A DNA stretch of 9,815 bases from CAYPAU01 sp964408825 (GTDB taxonomy: Bacteria; Patescibacteriota; Microgenomatia; Levybacterales; UBA12049): NCBI GenBank assembly GCA_964408825.1, contig CAYPAU010000019.1:1-9815 (forward strand), written 5' to 3'. The position numbers were made by a program, and so were the translations under genes. This document shows positions 1 to 5,942 of the stretch, piece by piece (within the stretch, counting starts at the first letter, position 1; the number at the start of each line of letters is the position of its first letter). The notes beneath the pieces are model-generated. The model had not been told where the DNA came from. It did no database searches and saw only the letters and a list, made by a program, of their open reading frames with translations.

Positions 1-2
1 CC

Positions 3-68
3 TACCACTTCCTGATCGAGGAGCAAGTTCCGAGAGAAGTCCGCCAAAGAACGCTCTTCAAGTCGTGA
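3..68 (+). CDS. C-terminal fragment of an unknown protein (left edge)
   Basis: The frame is open from the window edge and ends at TGA (66-68), giving 21 residues that end in QRTLFKS. The composition is protein-like (FLIEEQVPREV) and GC is about 53% (32 of 60 bases by count), higher than the interior. I do not recognise the family. TGA is the stop here, whereas none of the other eleven genes uses TGA, so this piece may have a different origin. A 9-bp inverted repeat overlaps its last codons. At this length an open frame can be chance, so the call is weak. Confidence 0.3.
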   Translation, partial: YHFLIEEQVPREVRQRTLFKS

Positions 69-94
69 ACGAATAGTTCTGAAAAGACTTGAAG
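56..94 (+). repeat. Two-tier hairpin over the left fragment's stop codon
   Basis: CTTCAAGTC (56-64) pairs perfectly with GACTTGAAG (86-94). An inner GAAC (67-70) / GTTC (76-79) stem closes a GAATA loop. No T tract follows, so it is not a canonical terminator. CTTCAAG occurs again at 130-136 and could pair with 88-94 instead, giving two mutually exclusive folds. Confidence 0.5.
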
Positions 95-142
95 TAAGTT
101 CGGGCGGATGACCGACGAAATATGGGCTCCTTCAAGAAGTTT

Positions 143-159
143 ACCCCGCTTAGCGGGGT
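143..159 (+). repeat. Perfect GC hairpin, 7-bp stem
   Basis: ACCCCGC (143-149) and GCGGGGT (153-159) form a perfect 7-bp stem with a TTA loop. Neither strand has a U tract directly after it, so terminator function is not supported. It is the first of three GC-rich hairpins within 120 bases. Confidence 0.6.
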
Positions 160-192
160 GAATCCAAAATGGTGCTGTTTAATTGTTAATGT

Positions 193-230
193 GCCTGCCC
201 AATTGCAAGCAATAAGCGTTGCAGGCGGGC
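193..230 (+). repeat. Long imperfect hairpin
   Basis: GCCTGCC (193-199) pairs with GGCGGGC (224-230), including one G-U pair. An inner TGCAA (204-208) / TTGCA (219-223) helix is topped by a GC/GC closing pair and an AATAA loop. The helix with its asymmetric internal loop resembles a structured RNA element more than a terminator. The GC arm is loosely similar to the palindrome inside topA (9022-9037). Confidence 0.5.
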
Positions 231-245
231 TCTAAAGACAAAATT

Positions 246-262
246 ACCCGCCAGAAGCGGGT
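246..262 (+). repeat. GC hairpin, 6-bp stem
   Basis: ACCCGC (246-251) and GCGGGT (257-262) pair perfectly around CAGAA. Only TT follows directly, so this is at best a weak terminator. About two heptamer-like units (ATAACCT, AACTTAT) follow at 266-279, the same association of GC palindrome and AAC heptamers as in topA. Confidence 0.5.
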
Positions 263-384
263 TTCATAACCTAACTTATGGCGAACAATTTTACATATCT
301 TCTTTTTGAAGCCCAGTTAAAGGCTTACAAACAGTAAATCTATTATAGTCCTATCTCAATCTTTGTCAAGAGACGTAAAGTAGT

Positions 385-413
385 TTGATTCGGCACAAAC
401 TTTGTACTATAAT
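385..413 (+). promoter_or_regulatory. Sigma70-type promoter, leaderless, for the first methyltransferase-like gene
   Basis: TTGATT (385-390) and TATAAT (408-413) are separated by exactly 17 bases. The ATG at 423 lies 9 bases after the -10 box, so transcription should begin at or within a few bases of the start codon. No Shine-Dalgarno sequence could fit. A small inverted repeat, GTTTG (383-387) / CAAAC (396-400), lies across the -35 and spacer and could be a binding site. Confidence 0.75.
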
Positions 414-422
414 CCCACAATT

Positions 423-1619
423 ATGCCAGTCGAACAAGAAACCGTAGTGCCCACACCGGATCGGGAAGATACTTATAGTCCCAGAGGAACTGTTTATTCC
501 TGGGGGAAAACCGCAAGAAAGTTAACAGAACCGGCTTTCAAACAAGTACTTAAAGGTGCGACCCAAGATATAGTAGCGGTTGATATTTGCTCCTCATACC
601 CTCTTTATCGTGAAATTATGATGGGGCAACACAAGCAAAGAAGGGCATCACAAGCCCGTAAATCTGTTGATTTATTTGCCAATGCAGCACTTTACGTGGG
701 GGCAAGAAGTGCTCCGGCCGGACTTGATGCAAAAGATTTGACTGCTTTAAGAAACATATTCCGCAATGAAGATATGACGAGAGATCTTTTTGACGGCGCC
801 GTCTTTGATGTACTTATGTTCCCACCTTCACCAGATGAGAGAAACGAGGAAACTATTTCTTCGATGCTATTGGATAACTTTTTAAACTCTGATCGAACAG
901 TAGGGGAAGCAATTGAACCACCGGGAAGTGTTAGGGGAGCCAAGGGTTCTTGGGTTTATATAACCTCGATACATAGACATGTTCATCTCTGGGAGCTTTT
1001 AAATTCCGTTTTAAAAGGAGCGACATATAGTTTCTTAGCAGAAGCCGCAAGACACATAGGGTCTTATTTGGTTAAAGAAGACAAATTGAGAAATGTTACA
1101 TTTTTAAGTCTTGACTGCGAGCCGCTTAAAAAAATGGCAGAGGATGCAAAAGCAAAAGAAGGGTTTCCACAAGCATTGAGGAAAACTTTATTTTTTAGAG
1201 CAGCAGGAAAAGGCAGTGGGCACATGCTGGCTAACGCTCTTTATCTACCTTTTAGACAAGAGAGTATAGGGTTTTTTGCCAGCAGTGAGGGATGGCCCTA
1301 TTACTTTGAAGACGCTGGTAGGGCTAATTTGGGAGTTGCGCAAGAGATATTAACTCAACTTGCTCCAGGAGGAAGAGCTGTATTCTTTCCTTGGGAAACA
1401 AAAGAGAATAGCTTTAGAATACGTTCTATACTAAGAGAAATCGAAAAAATGTGGAGAGGAAATGGTCTTGAAGTAGAAAAAGAAGAGCATGATAAAGAAC
1501 AAATCAAAAGAGAAATGTCGGATAGAGAACTTATGTTAGCTGAACACTCTCCTCTTTTTAGATTCCCAGGAAAATTTACGGTACTTACATTATCAAAACC
1601 GGTACCGCAAACTATTTAG
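423..1619 (+). CDS. Degenerate class I methyltransferase-like protein, paralog A
   Basis: This is a 398-residue protein with a Rossmann methyltransferase-like C-terminal half: an acidic strand end, LSLDCEP (D231), then NALYLPF (271-277), SSEGWPYYF and an APGGRAVFFPW strand (314-324), matching the usual order of post-I, motif II/III and 'LKPGG' elements. The glycine-rich SAM loop is not visible. The nearest candidate is VDICSSYPL (53-61), where Cys/Ser replace the glycines, and about 170 mostly helical residues separate it from D231. A conserved YSWGKTA (25-31) and a late SDREL...HSPLF (366-379) are shared with the paralog at 3157. I chose ATG 423 rather than TTG 402, because 402 lies inside the promoter. 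The gene converges on the CBS gene with a 3-base overlap of stops. Substrate and activity are unknown; SAM binding is doubtful. Confidence 0.7.
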   Translation: MPVEQETVVPTPDREDTYSPRGTVYSWGKTARKLTEPAFKQVLKGATQDIVAVDICSSYPLYREIMMGQHKQRRASQARKSVDLFANAALYVGARSAPAGLDAKDLTALRNIFRNEDMTRDLFDGAVFDVLMFPPSPDERNEETISSMLLDNFLNSDRTVGEAIEPPGSVRGAKGSWVYITSIHRHVHLWELLNSVLKGATYSFLAEAARHIGSYLVKEDKLRNVTFLSLDCEPLKKMAEDAKAKEGFPQALRKTLFFRAAGKGSGHMLANALYLPFRQESIGFFASSEGWPYYFEDAGRANLGVAQEILTQLAPGGRAVFFPWETKENSFRIRSILREIEKMWRGNGLEVEKEEHDKEQIKREMSDRELMLAEHSPLFRFPGKFTVLTLSKPVPQTI

Positions 1620-2341
1620 ATTTCTTTGCCGGCGATGTCCCACGAAGTGAGAATTCCCAAAATATCTTCGTCTTTTTTTCCGCTATTTGTGATAAAAACC
1701 ATTCCAATTCTTTTTCTATTCACCAAGCCTTTTCTAAAAAGTTCCTCAACTTCTATCAAAAGCGTGTTTCTATCTACAAACTCAAAAGTCTCGCTTAAAT
1801 GCTTATCCAAGGGTATAAACTCGGCAAAGTCCTTGATCTTCATATCTTTGAGGATCAATGCTTCACCGTAATGCGAAAGAAGCGATAATATAGTGTTTTC
1901 GGAAAAAACTCCAACCATTTTTTTTCCTTCAAGAACCGGGACATGAGTGTAAACTTTTTCGTTCATTGTTTGCATGACTTTCAAAGCGGAATCCTCAAGC
2001 GTGGTTGTATAAATGAGGTTGGCCGGAACTGCGATAGATAAGGCTTTCTTAGGATGTAAAACCTGATTTTTTATATCCTCATACTTTTCGACTATATATC
2101 TATGAGGAGCAAGTATAGGATCGGCATTACCTTTGTATGGGTTGTGCACCAGAAGATTTCTCATGTCAGCAAACATCTTTAGATCCTTATAATGTTCGGA
2201 GAAAATTCTGTTGCGGTCTGCCATTTGCCGAAGGAGAGTTGAATGATCTACATAAACCTCGGCCTTAAGCTGCTTTCGCATGTAGTCGTCGAGCTCGTTG
2301 TAAATCTGCAAAAACCTCTCGGGCAAACTATTTTTCTTCAT
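1616..2341 (-). CDS. HEPN-like N-terminus fused to a CBS-domain pair
   Basis: The protein has 241 residues. Residues 1-70 are helical and contain ADMRNLLVHNP, in which R61 and H66 form the R-N-x3-H motif typical of HEPN ribonuclease or non-catalytic HEPN domains. Residues about 97-160 and 172-238 look like a tandem CBS (Bateman) pair: HVPVLEGKKMVGVFSENTILSLL in the first and ILGILTSWDIA in the second. CBS pairs usually sense adenine nucleotides. A nucleotide-gated RNA-binding or RNA-cleaving protein is therefore possible, but this is inference; many bacterial CBS proteins carry a similar uncharacterised helical N-terminus. It has its own promoter 9 bases upstream of ATG, overlapping the 3' end of the 245-residue gene. 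Confidence 0.7.
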   Translation of the reverse strand: MKKNSLPERFLQIYNELDDYMRKQLKAEVYVDHSTLLRQMADRNRIFSEHYKDLKMFADMRNLLVHNPYKGNADPILAPHRYIVEKYEDIKNQVLHPKKALSIAVPANLIYTTTLEDSALKVMQTMNEKVYTHVPVLEGKKMVGVFSENTILSLLSHYGEALILKDMKIKDFAEFIPLDKHLSETFEFVDRNTLLIEVEELFRKGLVNRKRIGMVFITNSGKKDEDILGILTSWDIAGKEI

Positions 2342-2350
2342 ATTAGTGCA

Positions 2351-2379
2351 ATTATAACATTAGGAAGTTGAAGATTGAA
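2351..2379 (-). promoter_or_regulatory. Extended -10, leaderless promoter of the HEPN/CBS gene
   Basis: On the minus strand TATAAT (2356-2351) is preceded by TGT, an extended -10, with a weak TTCAAT -35 (2379-2374) 17 bases upstream. The gap to ATG 2341 is 9 bases. The -35 lies inside the last codons of the upstream gene, whose stop is at 2362-2360, so the two tandem minus-strand genes are probably transcribed independently. Confidence 0.65.
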
Positions 2380-3097
2380 CTCTAAAGCGGGCAAGAGATT
2401 CATCCGCAAGAAGTGCATGAAGAATTCTCTGAGAATCTCTGGCAAGATGTAAATAATAATTCTGAGCGTACTTTCCTTTCTGATGCTTACCTTTGAGACT
2501 TGCTTTTCTGGCCGGAATTCCACTTCTCCTCACTGCCTCGTGAAGCAAAGATAAATTTCTGGATGAATATCTGAATTTCCCTTCAAGAGTGTCTCTTAGA
2601 CGAACTATCTCTCCTGTCTTATCAGAGTCATTGCTTTGGTTATAGCGAAGAATTGAAACTGCCGGAACCTCATCAAACTGCCTTTGAACCTCAATGTCAT
2701 TATCTATATTTCGAATCCTGCACAAAAATACTCTTACGCAAGACCTGTCCTTTGGTGTTTTTTCTCTGATACTTCTTGGTTTTGGGGTAAATAATATTTC
2801 TTCAAGAGGATATTCTTTTCTTGTATCAGCGTCTGACCTTCTCCATATTATTGTCAGAAAATCTGCATTATCAAGCCTCATTAACTCATCTGTTCTATCG
2901 TAAGCTTTTCCTAAAGCATCGTAAGTTACCCCACCATTTCCAAAATTATAGGCAACTCCCACATTAACTTTTCTTTCCCAAAGATTTGGGGAAAATTTCT
3001 GAGGAGTTTCTTCTACTAATCCCTGCTCAACTCTGCTTAATATAAACTCCTGCCTTCTTGTGTGTGAGGTTCTTATCGCGACAGACCTTTCCTTCAT
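2360..3097 (-). CDS. Unrecognised basic protein, possible helix-turn-helix
   Basis: This 245-residue protein is one I cannot assign to a family. It is Arg/Lys-rich and soluble, with no signal peptide or membrane span. The stretch VTYDALGKAYDRTDELMRL (about residues 57-75) has the spacing of a helix-turn-helix similar to sigma region 4, and the C-terminal third (IPARKASLKGKHQKG...) is strongly basic, so nucleic-acid binding is plausible. It is transcribed divergently from the second methyltransferase-like gene across a 59-base gap holding both promoters. That arrangement would suit a regulator of its neighbour or of itself, but the sequence shows no operator that proves it. Confidence 0.55.
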   Translation of the reverse strand: MKERSVAIRTSHTRRQEFILSRVEQGLVEETPQKFSPNLWERKVNVGVAYNFGNGGVTYDALGKAYDRTDELMRLDNADFLTIIWRRSDADTRKEYPLEEILFTPKPRSIREKTPKDRSCVRVFLCRIRNIDNDIEVQRQFDEVPAVSILRYNQSNDSDKTGEIVRLRDTLEGKFRYSSRNLSLLHEAVRRSGIPARKASLKGKHQKGKYAQNYYLHLARDSQRILHALLADESLARFRVQSSTS

Positions 3098-3105
3098 AAG
3101 CGGAG

Positions 3106-3126
3106 ATTATATCAGATCTCTTCTCA
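3106..3126 (-). promoter_or_regulatory. Extended -10, leaderless promoter of the 245-residue gene
   Basis: On the minus strand TGATATAAT (-10 hexamer 3111-3106) lies 8 bases before ATG 3097. The extended TGn element compensates for a poor -35. It faces the plus-strand -10 at 3144-3149, and the two boxes form an imperfect inverted repeat (GGAGATTATA / TATAATCC), so one bound protein could contact both promoters. Confidence 0.65.
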
Positions 3127-3149
3127 AAAATCACGCCTTTTGCTATAAT
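3121..3149 (+). promoter_or_regulatory. Leaderless promoter of the second methyltransferase-like gene
   Basis: TGCTATAAT carries an extended -10 (hexamer 3144-3149). TTCTCA (3121-3126) is a 4/6 match to the -35 with a 17-base spacer. ATG 3157 follows after 7 bases, so the mRNA should start at about the first codon. Confidence 0.7.
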
Positions 3150-3156
3150 CCGCCCA

Positions 3157-4479
3157 ATGACAGCCGAACAGGAACCAAAGCCATTCGTAAACCAAGATAG
3201 ATACCCTGGCGATTACGGACACCATGATGATTTTTCAGTTGTAGATTTTCCTGATGAGGATACTAGTTATCTCGATGAATTTGATGAAGAAATTTCTGGA
3301 GAAACTTACGCCTGGGGTAAAACCGCTTATTATATCTGCGAACCTCATTTTTTATATTCCTACATTAATACAAGGGGTCCCTTTGCTATGGCTGACTTAT
3401 GCTCCGCATTTCCTGTAACGGCTCAAATATTTAGAGACCACCATAGAGAATTACAGTTCGGGCATGCTAGAAATATTGTTACAGATCTTATAAATTCTAT
3501 TCAATCTTTTCCCGCATTTACCAATCTTGATGAAAGACACAGGGATAGATTAATAAAAGAGCTCACTAAAAAAGCGTCTAGGACACGACGCTATCTAACC
3601 ATTGCAACACTTGATCTCCTAACTACTCCTCCTATTCCTCTTGACAAAATCGAAGCGCAAGACGCAGATGTAAAAAAAGCTATTGCTATGGATTTATATT
3701 TAAAATTTATTAGTCATTTCAATATAGGTGGGAAAATTATTGATCTTAAAAAATATGAACAAGCACCTCCAAGTCTTTTCGAGGGTTGGTCTAGGCGTAC
3801 ACTTGAATCTCTTCTGGAGGAGAAAGCGGATATTAGATCTCTTGATTTAATGCTCCAACTTGCTCAATATCTTGTAGAAAGATGTATTCCAGAATATAGA
3901 AGATTCAGAGCTCTTAGCATAGACAGCGAGGATCCTCTTTTGCTTGACTTAGCCTCAGAAGATGGTTTTCCCCAATCATTTAGAGAGACAGACGTATTTA
4001 GAAGGGCAAGAAATAATATGGGAAGTTATCATATAGAGGGAGACGTTTTCCACCTGCCCCTTCTGCCGGAGTCCTTATCTTTTATAAATAGTACGGAGGG
4101 CTATCCCTTCTATTTCCCAGAATTATCTTTAGCTGATCATTTGGCTTTTACCCAATCAATTATAGATACATTAAAACCGGGAGGACGGGCTGTATTTTTC
4201 CCGTGGCATATCAGAGATTCTTCGTTTGAAGACTATCGCAATCTGATAAAAGCTGAAGAATACTTAAGAAAAAAGGGTATGGAATTAATTAAGGAGAGAC
4301 ATTTCAAATTAACCTTGTTAGGGCAGATGGGAGATAGAGAGCAAGATTTGGCAAGCCATTCCCCACTTTTTACTGAAGACCCTTTGAGATTTTACTTCAC
4401 ATCTCTTACTGTGGTTAAACCGAAGGATTGGGTTTCTCAAAAAGAAGCAGGGTCCAGGGAAAAGGGTGGCGAGTTTTAA
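3157..4479 (+). CDS. Degenerate class I methyltransferase-like protein, paralog B
   Basis: This 440-residue paralog of the 423-1619 product shares, in order, YAWGKTA (51-57), ADLCSAFPV (79-87) in place of a glycine-rich SAM loop, ALSIDSEDP, DVFHLPL, STEGYPFYF, LKPGGRAVFFPW and MGDREQDLASHSPLF. It has an extra acidic N-terminus of about 45 residues and a C-terminal tail (KEAGSREKGGEF) that the paralog lacks. That tail is encoded by a short repeat also found at 4825-4848. The core is methyltransferase-like with a long helical insertion after the first strand; as in paralog A, the missing glycines make SAM binding uncertain. The ATG follows an extended -10 by 7 bases. It ends tail to tail with the next gene. 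The two copies are clearly diverged, so this is an old duplication or two acquisitions. Confidence 0.7.
   Translation: MTAEQEPKPFVNQDRYPGDYGHHDDFSVVDFPDEDTSYLDEFDEEISGETYAWGKTAYYICEPHFLYSYINTRGPFAMADLCSAFPVTAQIFRDHHRELQFGHARNIVTDLINSIQSFPAFTNLDERHRDRLIKELTKKASRTRRYLTIATLDLLTTPPIPLDKIEAQDADVKKAIAMDLYLKFISHFNIGGKIIDLKKYEQAPPSLFEGWSRRTLESLLEEKADIRSLDLMLQLAQYLVERCIPEYRRFRALSIDSEDPLLLDLASEDGFPQSFRETDVFRRARNNMGSYHIEGDVFHLPLLPESLSFINSTEGYPFYFPELSLADHLAFTQSIIDTLKPGGRAVFFPWHIRDSSFEDYRNLIKAEEYLRKKGMELIKERHFKLTLLGQMGDREQDLASHSPLFTEDPLRFYFTSLTVVKPKDWVSQKEAGSREKGGEF
4442..4466. repeat. Short purine-rich repeat, copy 1
   Basis: This 25-base stretch matches 4825-4848 at roughly 22 positions; the shared core is AGAAGCAGGRTCCAGGG. 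Here it is read on the plus strand and supplies most of the C-terminal tail of paralog B. The other copy is read on the minus strand in a different gene. Confidence 0.55.
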
Positions 4480-4790
4480 ACTTCTCGAGTAGCATGTTCC
4501 TCTGCCTCCTTTAACACTCTTTCTAGAGCTTCATAGTCAGCTTCATCAGGTCTCATTCTTACAAGTTCCAATGCTACATTTTCAAAAAGAAGAATTTCTT
4601 TGATATTTCCCTGCCGATCCAATTCATAGCGACGTGACTCCTCCAGCCCATAGGTTTTTTCAACTGAAAAACCTTTAGCCTTTCTTTTGACATCTGTTTT
4701 CACCTTAAACCCTTCTATCTCAATTGTTCGATGAGTTTGGTCACCAAGTAAGAGTTCAATTCTAGCTATCACTCCTTCTTGCTCTACCAT
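4476..4790 (-). CDS. Small hypothetical protein
   Basis: The product is 104 residues, starting MVEQEGVIARIELLLG and ending in a charged helix (EALERVLKEAEEHATREV). The first 70 residues alternate short beta-like runs (TIEIEGFKVKTDV, KTYGLEESRRYEL), suggesting a small beta barrel or sheet followed by a helix. No family is recognised, and no signal peptide or membrane segment is visible. I chose ATG 4790 over TTG 4823 because an extended -10 box, TGGTATAAT, lies 7 bases before 4790 and the longer version would run through it and into the upstream methyltransferase gene. It converges on paralog B with stops overlapping by 3-4 bases. Confidence 0.6.
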   Translation of the reverse strand: MVEQEGVIARIELLLGDQTHRTIEIEGFKVKTDVKRKAKGFSVEKTYGLEESRRYELDRQGNIKEILLFENVALELVRMRPDEADYEALERVLKEAEEHATREV

Positions 4791-4797
4791 ATCCAGA

Positions 4798-4806
4798 ATT
4801 ATACCA
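4798..4806 (-). promoter_or_regulatory. Extended -10 element before the 104-residue gene
   Basis: The minus strand reads TGGTATAAT (hexamer 4803-4798), 7 bases before ATG 4790 and just after the upstream gene's stop (4815-4813). No good -35 is visible at 16-18 bases. The spacing fits the other leaderless starts in the window. Confidence 0.55.
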
Positions 4807-4812
4807 TGGCCC

Positions 4813-5403
4813 CTATTTCTCAAGAAGAAGCAGGATCCAGGGGAAGGGATGCTTCGAACTTATAACTTCTAACCCATAACTCCTAACCCATAACTCAAAA
4901 CTCTTTGCGCTCCAGTGCTGAATATGCTCGATGTCATTTCCCCAGCGGCGAAGATTTTTGCCCCTCAAAAAATTCGCTGCCATAAAAAACGGTTCATTTG
5001 GAACAGACAACAAAATATATTTTTTTGAAACTCTTATTAACTCTCTTAAACCTTTTTTTGGTTCCTCCAAATGCTCCAAAACCTCAGTTGCCATAACCAA
5101 ATCAAATGAATTATTTTTATACTCTAAATTGTATATACTGCTTACTTTTAATGTTAAATCCGGATGCAGTTTTTTGCCGATTTCTATGGCATTTTTGTTA
5201 AAATCAACTCCTTCCAGTTTCTTACCAATCCCCTCCCCTTCCAAACGATTTAAAGTAAAACCTTCTCCACATCCGACATCCAAGACCGATTTTATTTTCA
5301 AATTTCTAACCGACTTTACTAAACTTTTGTAAAAGTTGTTAATCAAAAACTGCTGCAGCGGATTTTTAGCAGTATGTTTCCTGTAATTATCTGTTTGTTC
5401 CAT
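4813..5403 (-). CDS. Class I SAM-dependent methyltransferase
   Basis: This 196-residue protein has textbook motifs: SVLDVGCGEGF (39-49, motif I, SAM glycine loop), an acidic ribose-binding residue in LEGVDFNKNAIEIG (D67), SSIYNLEYKNNSFDLVMATEVLEHLEEP (88-115, motifs II-III, like UbiG and related methyltransferases), and KKYILLSVPNEPF (motif IV strand). The substrate cannot be read from sequence. ATG 5403 follows the stop of the SpoU-family gene by one base, so the two form an operon read on the minus strand. The last 30 codons are unusual: they contain a 14-base perfect tandem repeat of the heptamer family (4857-4905) and then the purine-rich repeat (4825-4848). The encoded ELWVRSYGLEVIS still resembles the family's usual pattern there, so it is unclear whether this is an insertion. 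Confidence 0.85.
   Translation of the reverse strand: MEQTDNYRKHTAKNPLQQFLINNFYKSLVKSVRNLKIKSVLDVGCGEGFTLNRLEGEGIGKKLEGVDFNKNAIEIGKKLHPDLTLKVSSIYNLEYKNNSFDLVMATEVLEHLEEPKKGLRELIRVSKKYILLSVPNEPFFMAANFLRGKNLRRWGNDIEHIQHWSAKSFELWVRSYGLEVISSKHPFPWILLLLEK
4825..4848. repeat. Short purine-rich repeat, copy 2
   Basis: This is a near copy of 4442-4466 on the same strand. Read on the minus strand it encodes the end of the class I methyltransferase (HPFPWILLLLEK region). Heptamer repeats begin 8 bases away at 4857. Confidence 0.55.
4857..4905 (+). repeat. Seven tandem heptanucleotide units, consensus AACYYHW
   Basis: Seven consecutive 7-mers each begin with AAC, at 4857, 4864, 4871, 4878, 4885, 4892 and 4899. 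The pair at 4871-4884 is followed by another AACCCAT, and on the coding strand GAGTTATGGGTTAG occurs twice without mismatch. Because 7 is not a multiple of 3, adjacent units are read in different frames, yet no stop codon arises in the minus-strand gene. Confidence 0.85.
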
Positions 5404-5404
5404 T

Positions 5405-5935
5405 TTATTTATTTTTCAGTGCCTCAAATAATATTATGCCTAAGGATACTATTACATTCAAGGATTTATTTATGCCAAACATCGGGATCTCCGCAATAAA
5501 ATCCGCCATTTTTAAGACTTCTTTTGAAACACCTTCTGACTCGTGCCCCACTACAAACGCTATTGGAAATTTATAATCGATTTCCGCATAGGGTTTGCTT
5601 TTCTTACTTTGTTCGATCGCAATAATTTTGACTTTTGAGTTTTGACTTTTGAGTTCTTGGAGCGCTAAGACAGCAGTCTTGGCATAACTCCAAGCTACCC
5701 ACTCTGTCGTATTTATTGATGCTTTTTTTATTCTTGTGTGAGGAGGGGTTTCAGTATCTCCGCATAAATAAACCTTTTCTGCCGCAACAGCATCGGCAAG
5801 CCTAAAAATCCCGCCCACATTATAGGTATCCAGAACATTATCAACTATTATATAAATAGGGTTTTTCTTTAATTTTTTTAAATCTTTTAGCTCTGGCCTA
5901 CTTACTCTTAACTCTTTAGCGCCTAATTTACCCAT
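5405..5935 (-). CDS. SpoU/TrmH-family RNA 2'-O-methyltransferase
   Basis: This 176-residue SPOUT methylase is predicted to transfer methyl from SAM to a ribose 2'-OH of tRNA or rRNA. The three SpoU motifs are present: NVGGIFR (39-45, catalytic Arg45), FVVGHESEGVS (127-137) and IPMFGINKSLNVIVSLGIILFEA (150-172, the trefoil-knot SAM site). It lacks the N-terminal RNA-binding extension of longer TrmH/RlmB proteins, so it is a minimal type; the exact target is unknown. I chose ATG 5935 rather than ATG 5944 because 5944 overlaps the TATAAT box. It heads an operon with the class I methyltransferase gene one base downstream. Residues 92-104 (LQELKSQNSKVKI) are encoded by heptamer repeats and probably lengthen a surface loop. 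Confidence 0.85.
   Translation of the reverse strand: MGKLGAKELRVSRPELKDLKKLKKNPIYIIVDNVLDTYNVGGIFRLADAVAAEKVYLCGDTETPPHTRIKKASINTTEWVAWSYAKTAVLALQELKSQNSKVKIIAIEQSKKSKPYAEIDYKFPIAFVVGHESEGVSKEVLKMADFIAEIPMFGINKSLNVIVSLGIILFEALKNK
5621..5655 (-). repeat. Heptanucleotide repeat inside the SpoU methylase gene
   Basis: On the minus strand AACTCAA and AAGTCAA alternate twice (units at 5649-5655, 5642-5648, 5635-5641 and 5628-5634), followed by a degenerate unit. The plus strand shows a perfect 14-base tandem duplication, TTTTGACTTTTGAG, at 5626-5639 and 5640-5653. One unit, AACTCAA, is identical to the unit at 4892-4898 in the neighbouring gene. Confidence 0.8.
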
Positions 5936-5942
5936 GCGAAAC

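Larger units (their letters stand above)
69..384. other. Non-coding region with GC-rich hairpins
   Basis: This stretch of roughly 300 bases has no convincing gene. Its left 200 bases carry four hairpins and are more GC-rich than the genes around them, while its right part (about 285-384) is AT-rich and plain. I looked for tRNA, RNase P, tmRNA and 5S signatures and found none. Short minus-strand frames over 1-145 are open but look like shadows of the inverted repeats. It may be an uncharacterised structured RNA or the edge of a repeat element. Confidence 0.4.

Noticed and set aside
1..145. Open minus-strand frames over the left edge
   Set aside because: They are under 50 codons, overlap the inverted repeats, and show no recognisable protein or start with promoter.
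69..290. Group II intron domain V or tmRNA/RNase P end
   Set aside because: No AGC triad with GAAA-capped 34-base hairpin, no tRNA-like end and none of the conserved P RNA strings was found.
402..422. TTG start for the first methyltransferase-like gene
   Set aside because: It lies immediately before and through the TATAAT box (408-413); ATG 423 fits the leaderless spacing and aligns with the paralog's start.
4791..4823. TTG start for the small hypothetical protein
   Set aside because: The extension covers the extended -10 box and the end of the neighbouring gene.
4857..4905. CRISPR array
   Set aside because: The units are 7 bases with no spacers.
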